From the NCBI GenBank assembly GCA_964468655.1, contig CAYXUG010000071.1, forward strand, positions 1 to 8,208: a DNA stretch of 8,208 bases. The letters are read 5' to 3'. Origin of the DNA: CAYXUG01 sp964468655 (GTDB lineage Bacteria > Fidelibacterota > Marinisomatia > Marinisomatales > CAYXUG01). Under the pieces are notes generated by a model. That model had not been told where the DNA came from and made no database searches. It worked only from the letters and a program-made list of their open reading frames with translations. This document shows, in pieces, positions 6,162-8,208 of this stretch (the stretch's first letter is position 1; each line of letters opens with the position of its first letter). Position numbers and translations under genes: made by a program.

Positions 6162-6229
6162 GCTCTAATGGTTTGTGTATGGTGAGTATCCCGAAGGGTA
6201 TGCACTATACACATTGTTGTAGCCAGTGC
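6162..6229 (-). other. attC-like recombination site (putative) at the 3' end of the DUF262 unit
   Basis: Read on the minus strand, it begins with GCACTGGCTACAAC, which includes the invariant AAC of an inverse core box. An interrupted hairpin at 6212-6175 follows: GTGTAT/ATACAC outer stem, A-C mismatch, GTG/CAC, a 2x2 mismatch, TA/TA, a bulged A, and CCC/GGG closing a TTC loop. The site ends near ATTAGAGC (6169-6162), a degenerate core-like box with A where G is expected. Its 68-bp length is within the range of integron attC sites. It starts 15 nt after the DUF262 stop. The mismatch pairs as a G-T wobble on the opposite (window plus) strand, which for this orientation is the recombining bottom strand in integrons. 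The boxes deviate from GTTRRRY/RYYYAAC, so this remains putative. Confidence 0.5.
6216..6229 (+). repeat. Left copy of the inverted repeat flanking the DUF262 gene (putative R''/L'' arm)
   Basis: GTTGTAGCCAGTGC matches 13 of 14 bases with the right copy in inverted orientation. It lies 15 nt beyond the DUF262 stop codon and directly abuts the interrupted hairpin 6175-6212, so the two together form the proposed attC-like site. Confidence 0.6.
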
Positions 6230-6244
6230 TTTTCAATTTCTTTT

Positions 6245-8176
6245 TCATTTCTCCTCCAATTCATTTAGTTCATTTTCGCTAAAAGCAAATAACTTCAAGA
6301 GTACTTCTACGATTACCTCATTTCTACTTTCAATGCTCTCCTGTTGCCATTCTGCAATTGTTGCAAGTTTTGTCCTGCCACCAGCATGATCAAATTCAAG
6401 ATTATTTAGAGAAAGACCATTTTTATAACCAATATTGATTTTGTAACCTAAGAATTTCTTATTCTGGTGCAGATTCTGTTTTTCACAAAAGCATGAATTG
6501 GAAAGCTTAGAATTGTAGCCACTCAATGTGAGATTACCCAAGCAGTGCACCCATTCTTCGTGAATCTCGTAAGCTTCTTCTTTATCTCCATCAGCAATCA
6601 TATCTATCCAGCACTTTGGGATCTTGTTACCCTGTGGAAGGATATGCTCCACCGTCCAAACCAAAAGTCCTTTTTCGTTTCGTGCCCATAAATCAGGCTT
6701 GTATTCCCGGGAATGAGATACTTCATCCAGTTTTGCAAGTACATATCTTGCCATTCCTGAATTGTAATAATATAAATTGTTCTCCAAGTCTTCTTTTAGC
6801 TTGTTTATTGAGGAAGGCTTTACTTTACCTTTTAGCAGTTTGTCAATAATTAATTTGCCTGTCAGGTTTACACCCTTGTCAATAGCTTTCTGACATGTTT
6901 CTATTACCTCAATGTTTATGGCATCCAAGTCTCTTGTGTTTGGAAAGTCTGTAATGTTCCTCCTCGTATAGTATTTGACCAAGAAATCAAGCACTTCATC
7001 CAATGTTTTATCTCGATCCGTAAAACAACTTTCGTCAATAGAGTAGAGATAAAGCAACAAAAGATATGATGGTGCTGAACCTATTCTTTGCAGGTCAATC
7101 AAGGCTCGATTTTGCATGCAATCATCATGGTTCTCAGGCTCGATGAAATAGTTGTAACTCTCTGCCTTTTCAAGTAAATCATCAAAGGTAACCTTGGCAT
7201 TTTTCTTTATATACTGTTCAAAAATCTTAATTAAATTACTTTTTGTTGCACGGGTGTATTTTTCTATTCTTTTATCAGGATAAACCTTAAACGCGTTGTA
7301 GTAGTGCCTTAAAAAACGTTCCTGATCCTTGTACTCTGGTAAAAACTCCAACAAAGCCTGCCATTCATCATAGGCATCATCAATGTTCATTTTATGCTGT
7401 TTTTCCAAATTTGCCAGCATCTTGTTTTTAATAATATCCATTACTGATAAAGGTACGCCCCTGTTGTTCAAAGATTCAAACAGGGTAAAAGCGTCAGAGG
7501 AAGATGAAACAGCAATGTGAATGAACTTCAAACTGTTTATTTTATGTAGCAGTTCGTATAAACCTTCAAGCGATTCAGGAAGGTGATCGTAAAAGTAATC
7601 GTAGGCTTTGTATATTCTTCTTATACCACAAAACTTGGAATTGAAGTTTCCTTTAATAAGTTCCAGTTCATTAAGAATGTGCAGGTAGTCAGCATAATTG
7701 TTTTTTTGTGTTGAAGGTTGAACTCGCAGAAAACAGTACTTATGCTTATCTTTAAAAAAACCGAGCTCGCTTTTATTTATTGTTGCCTTTTTATGAACCA
7801 ATTGTTTGCGGGTGTTACTCAGAGTAAGCCTGAAGTCTTCCAATTCTTCATCATCAATCTCATCATCCATGTCCTCTTGTATTTCAAGAAATGAACAATA
7901 GATGGCCATCAACATTAAAGAAATAGTGGTAAGTCGCTGTTGCCCATCAACTACTTCATAAACCCTTGACTCACCTGGTCCTAATTCTGTGTTGTCGTCT
8001 ATGCAAATGATACTGCCCATGAAATATCCAGCATCATTCTCATCAATGTCATTTAAAAGTTGTTCCCATTCCCCTCTACCCCAGGTGTATTCCCTTTGAT
8101 ATTTCGGCACATGGTAATGTTCCAAGTTGCCTTGGGTTTGTAAAACATTTGCTAAGGATGGATCTGTTGCATTCAT
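6245..8176 (-). CDS. DUF262 and DUF1524 (HNH) domain protein, GmrSD-like putative defence nuclease
   Basis: A 643-residue, apparently full-length protein. The N-terminal DUF262 domain shows VPKYQREYTW (23-32), VVDGQQRLTT (75-84, the DGQQR motif of the ParB/sulfiredoxin-like NTPase fold) and FESLNNRGVPLSVMDIIK (233-250). A long helical middle follows. The C-terminal DUF1524 HNH nuclease region has EHILPQ (510-515, catalytic-type His511), CLGNLTLSGYNSKLSN (545-560, with Asn548 and Asn555) and a closing EWQQESIESR (609-618). This layout matches GmrSD-type IV restriction enzymes and relatives such as SspE and BrxU, which use NTP binding and HNH cleavage against modified or foreign DNA. The target cannot be read from sequence. 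No methylase, dnd or brx partner is in view, fitting a stand-alone system. The single in-frame ATG near the 5' end (8174-8176) is chosen. It has no Shine-Dalgarno sequence, and the gene is tightly flanked by the inverted repeats of the putative cassette. Confidence 0.88.
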   Translation of the reverse strand: MNATDPSLANVLQTQGNLEHYHVPKYQREYTWGRGEWEQLLNDIDENDAGYFMGSIICIDDNTELGPGESRVYEVVDGQQRLTTISLMLMAIYCSFLEIQEDMDDEIDDEELEDFRLTLSNTRKQLVHKKATINKSELGFFKDKHKYCFLRVQPSTQKNNYADYLHILNELELIKGNFNSKFCGIRRIYKAYDYFYDHLPESLEGLYELLHKINSLKFIHIAVSSSSDAFTLFESLNNRGVPLSVMDIIKNKMLANLEKQHKMNIDDAYDEWQALLEFLPEYKDQERFLRHYYNAFKVYPDKRIEKYTRATKSNLIKIFEQYIKKNAKVTFDDLLEKAESYNYFIEPENHDDCMQNRALIDLQRIGSAPSYLLLLYLYSIDESCFTDRDKTLDEVLDFLVKYYTRRNITDFPNTRDLDAINIEVIETCQKAIDKGVNLTGKLIIDKLLKGKVKPSSINKLKEDLENNLYYYNSGMARYVLAKLDEVSHSREYKPDLWARNEKGLLVWTVEHILPQGNKIPKCWIDMIADGDKEEAYEIHEEWVHCLGNLTLSGYNSKLSNSCFCEKQNLHQNKKFLGYKINIGYKNGLSLNNLEFDHAGGRTKLATIAEWQQESIESRNEVIVEVLLKLFAFSENELNELEEK

Positions 8177-8192
8177 ATTATTTAGTTTTTCA

Positions 8193-8206
8193 GCATTGGC
8201 TACAAC
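8193..8206 (-). repeat. Right copy of the inverted repeat flanking the DUF262 gene (putative R' half-site)
   Basis: On the minus strand this reads GTTGTAGCCAATGC. It differs at one base from GTTGTAGCCAGTGC on the plus strand at 6216-6229, so the two copies form an inverted repeat around the gene. With the preceding AC (8208-8207) it resembles the ACG-TT junction at the end of an attC or attI site. In the cassette model the bases before it belong to the preceding site, which lies outside the window. Confidence 0.6.
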
Positions 8207-8208
8207 GT

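Larger units (their letters stand above)
6169..8205 (-). mobile_element. Putative integron-type gene cassette carrying a DUF262/DUF1524 gene
   Basis: Cassette limits are inferred from the integron cleavage rule (G^TT). The unit begins at T8205, after the G opposite 8206, and would end at 6169. It contains one ORF that fills nearly the whole 2.04 kb, a 29-nt leader, and an attC-like hairpin starting 15 nt after the stop. Its first bases (TTGTAGCCAATGC) are complementary, at 12 of 13 positions, to GCACTGGCTACAA in the 3' site. This is expected because a free cassette closes its attC with its own 5' end. By eye it is somewhat more AT-rich than the housekeeping genes to its left. An alternative is a non-integron element with short terminal inverted repeats. 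No integrase or second cassette is visible, and the right edge cuts the preceding site. Confidence 0.5.

Noticed and set aside
6175..6212. Hairpin between SDR and DUF262 as a bidirectional rho-independent terminator
   Set aside because: Neither side has a following T-run, and the stem is interrupted by mismatches and a bulge. Its link to the flanking inverted repeat fits an attC-like site better, though a secondary termination role is possible.
6616..6849. Plus-strand ORF inside the DUF262 gene
   Set aside because: It is antisense to the HNH region, which carries clear conserved motifs.

Overview
The window reads as a chromosomal stretch of an AT-leaning bacterium. Most genes are single-copy housekeeping genes packed closely together. 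None of the seven visible starts has a strong Shine-Dalgarno sequence at normal spacing. This, with the general look of the proteins, suggests the Bacteroidota/Chlorobiota/Marinimicrobia side of the tree. That placement is a low-confidence inference and no marker gene here settles it.

Layout. Positions 1-1354 (minus strand) hold a two-gene unit: an NRDE/TANGO2-family protein followed 11 nt later by coaBC (coenzyme A synthesis), which runs off the left edge. A 96-bp divergent intergenic region separates it from an aldo/keto reductase (1451-2413, plus). After a 152-bp gap with a candidate promoter and a small palindrome comes a compact p-aminobenzoate operon, pabA-pabB-pabC (2566-5042, plus). 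pabA and pabB overlap by 8 nt, and pabB and pabC are separated by a short repeat-bearing junction. Together the three genes convert chorismate and glutamine to p-aminobenzoate for folate. A block with two perfect palindromes (5045-5107), resembling a REP-type dispersed repeat, separates pabC from an NDUFA9-like atypical SDR (5153-6085, plus).

The right quarter looks different. A 643-residue DUF262/DUF1524 protein (GmrSD-like, probable DNA-targeting defence nuclease) lies on the minus strand at 6245-8176. It is tightly bracketed by an inverted repeat: 14 bases, 13 matching, at 6216-6229 and 8193-8206. On its 3' side the repeat is followed by an interrupted hairpin (6175-6212). A short 5' leader, one ORF filling the unit, and a 3' hairpin whose outer arm is complementary to the unit's own 5' end is the architecture of an integron gene cassette with its attC site. 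The core boxes are non-canonical and no integrase is in view, so this is a hypothesis. If right, the window crosses the distal border of a cassette array that continues to the right and carries an anti-phage cassette.

Other points worth a second look are the NRDE/TANGO2-coaBC pairing (TANGO2 has been linked to acyl-CoA and vitamin B5), two active-site substitutions in the CoaC domain, the palindrome just upstream of pabA, and the triplicated motif at the pabB/pabC junction.
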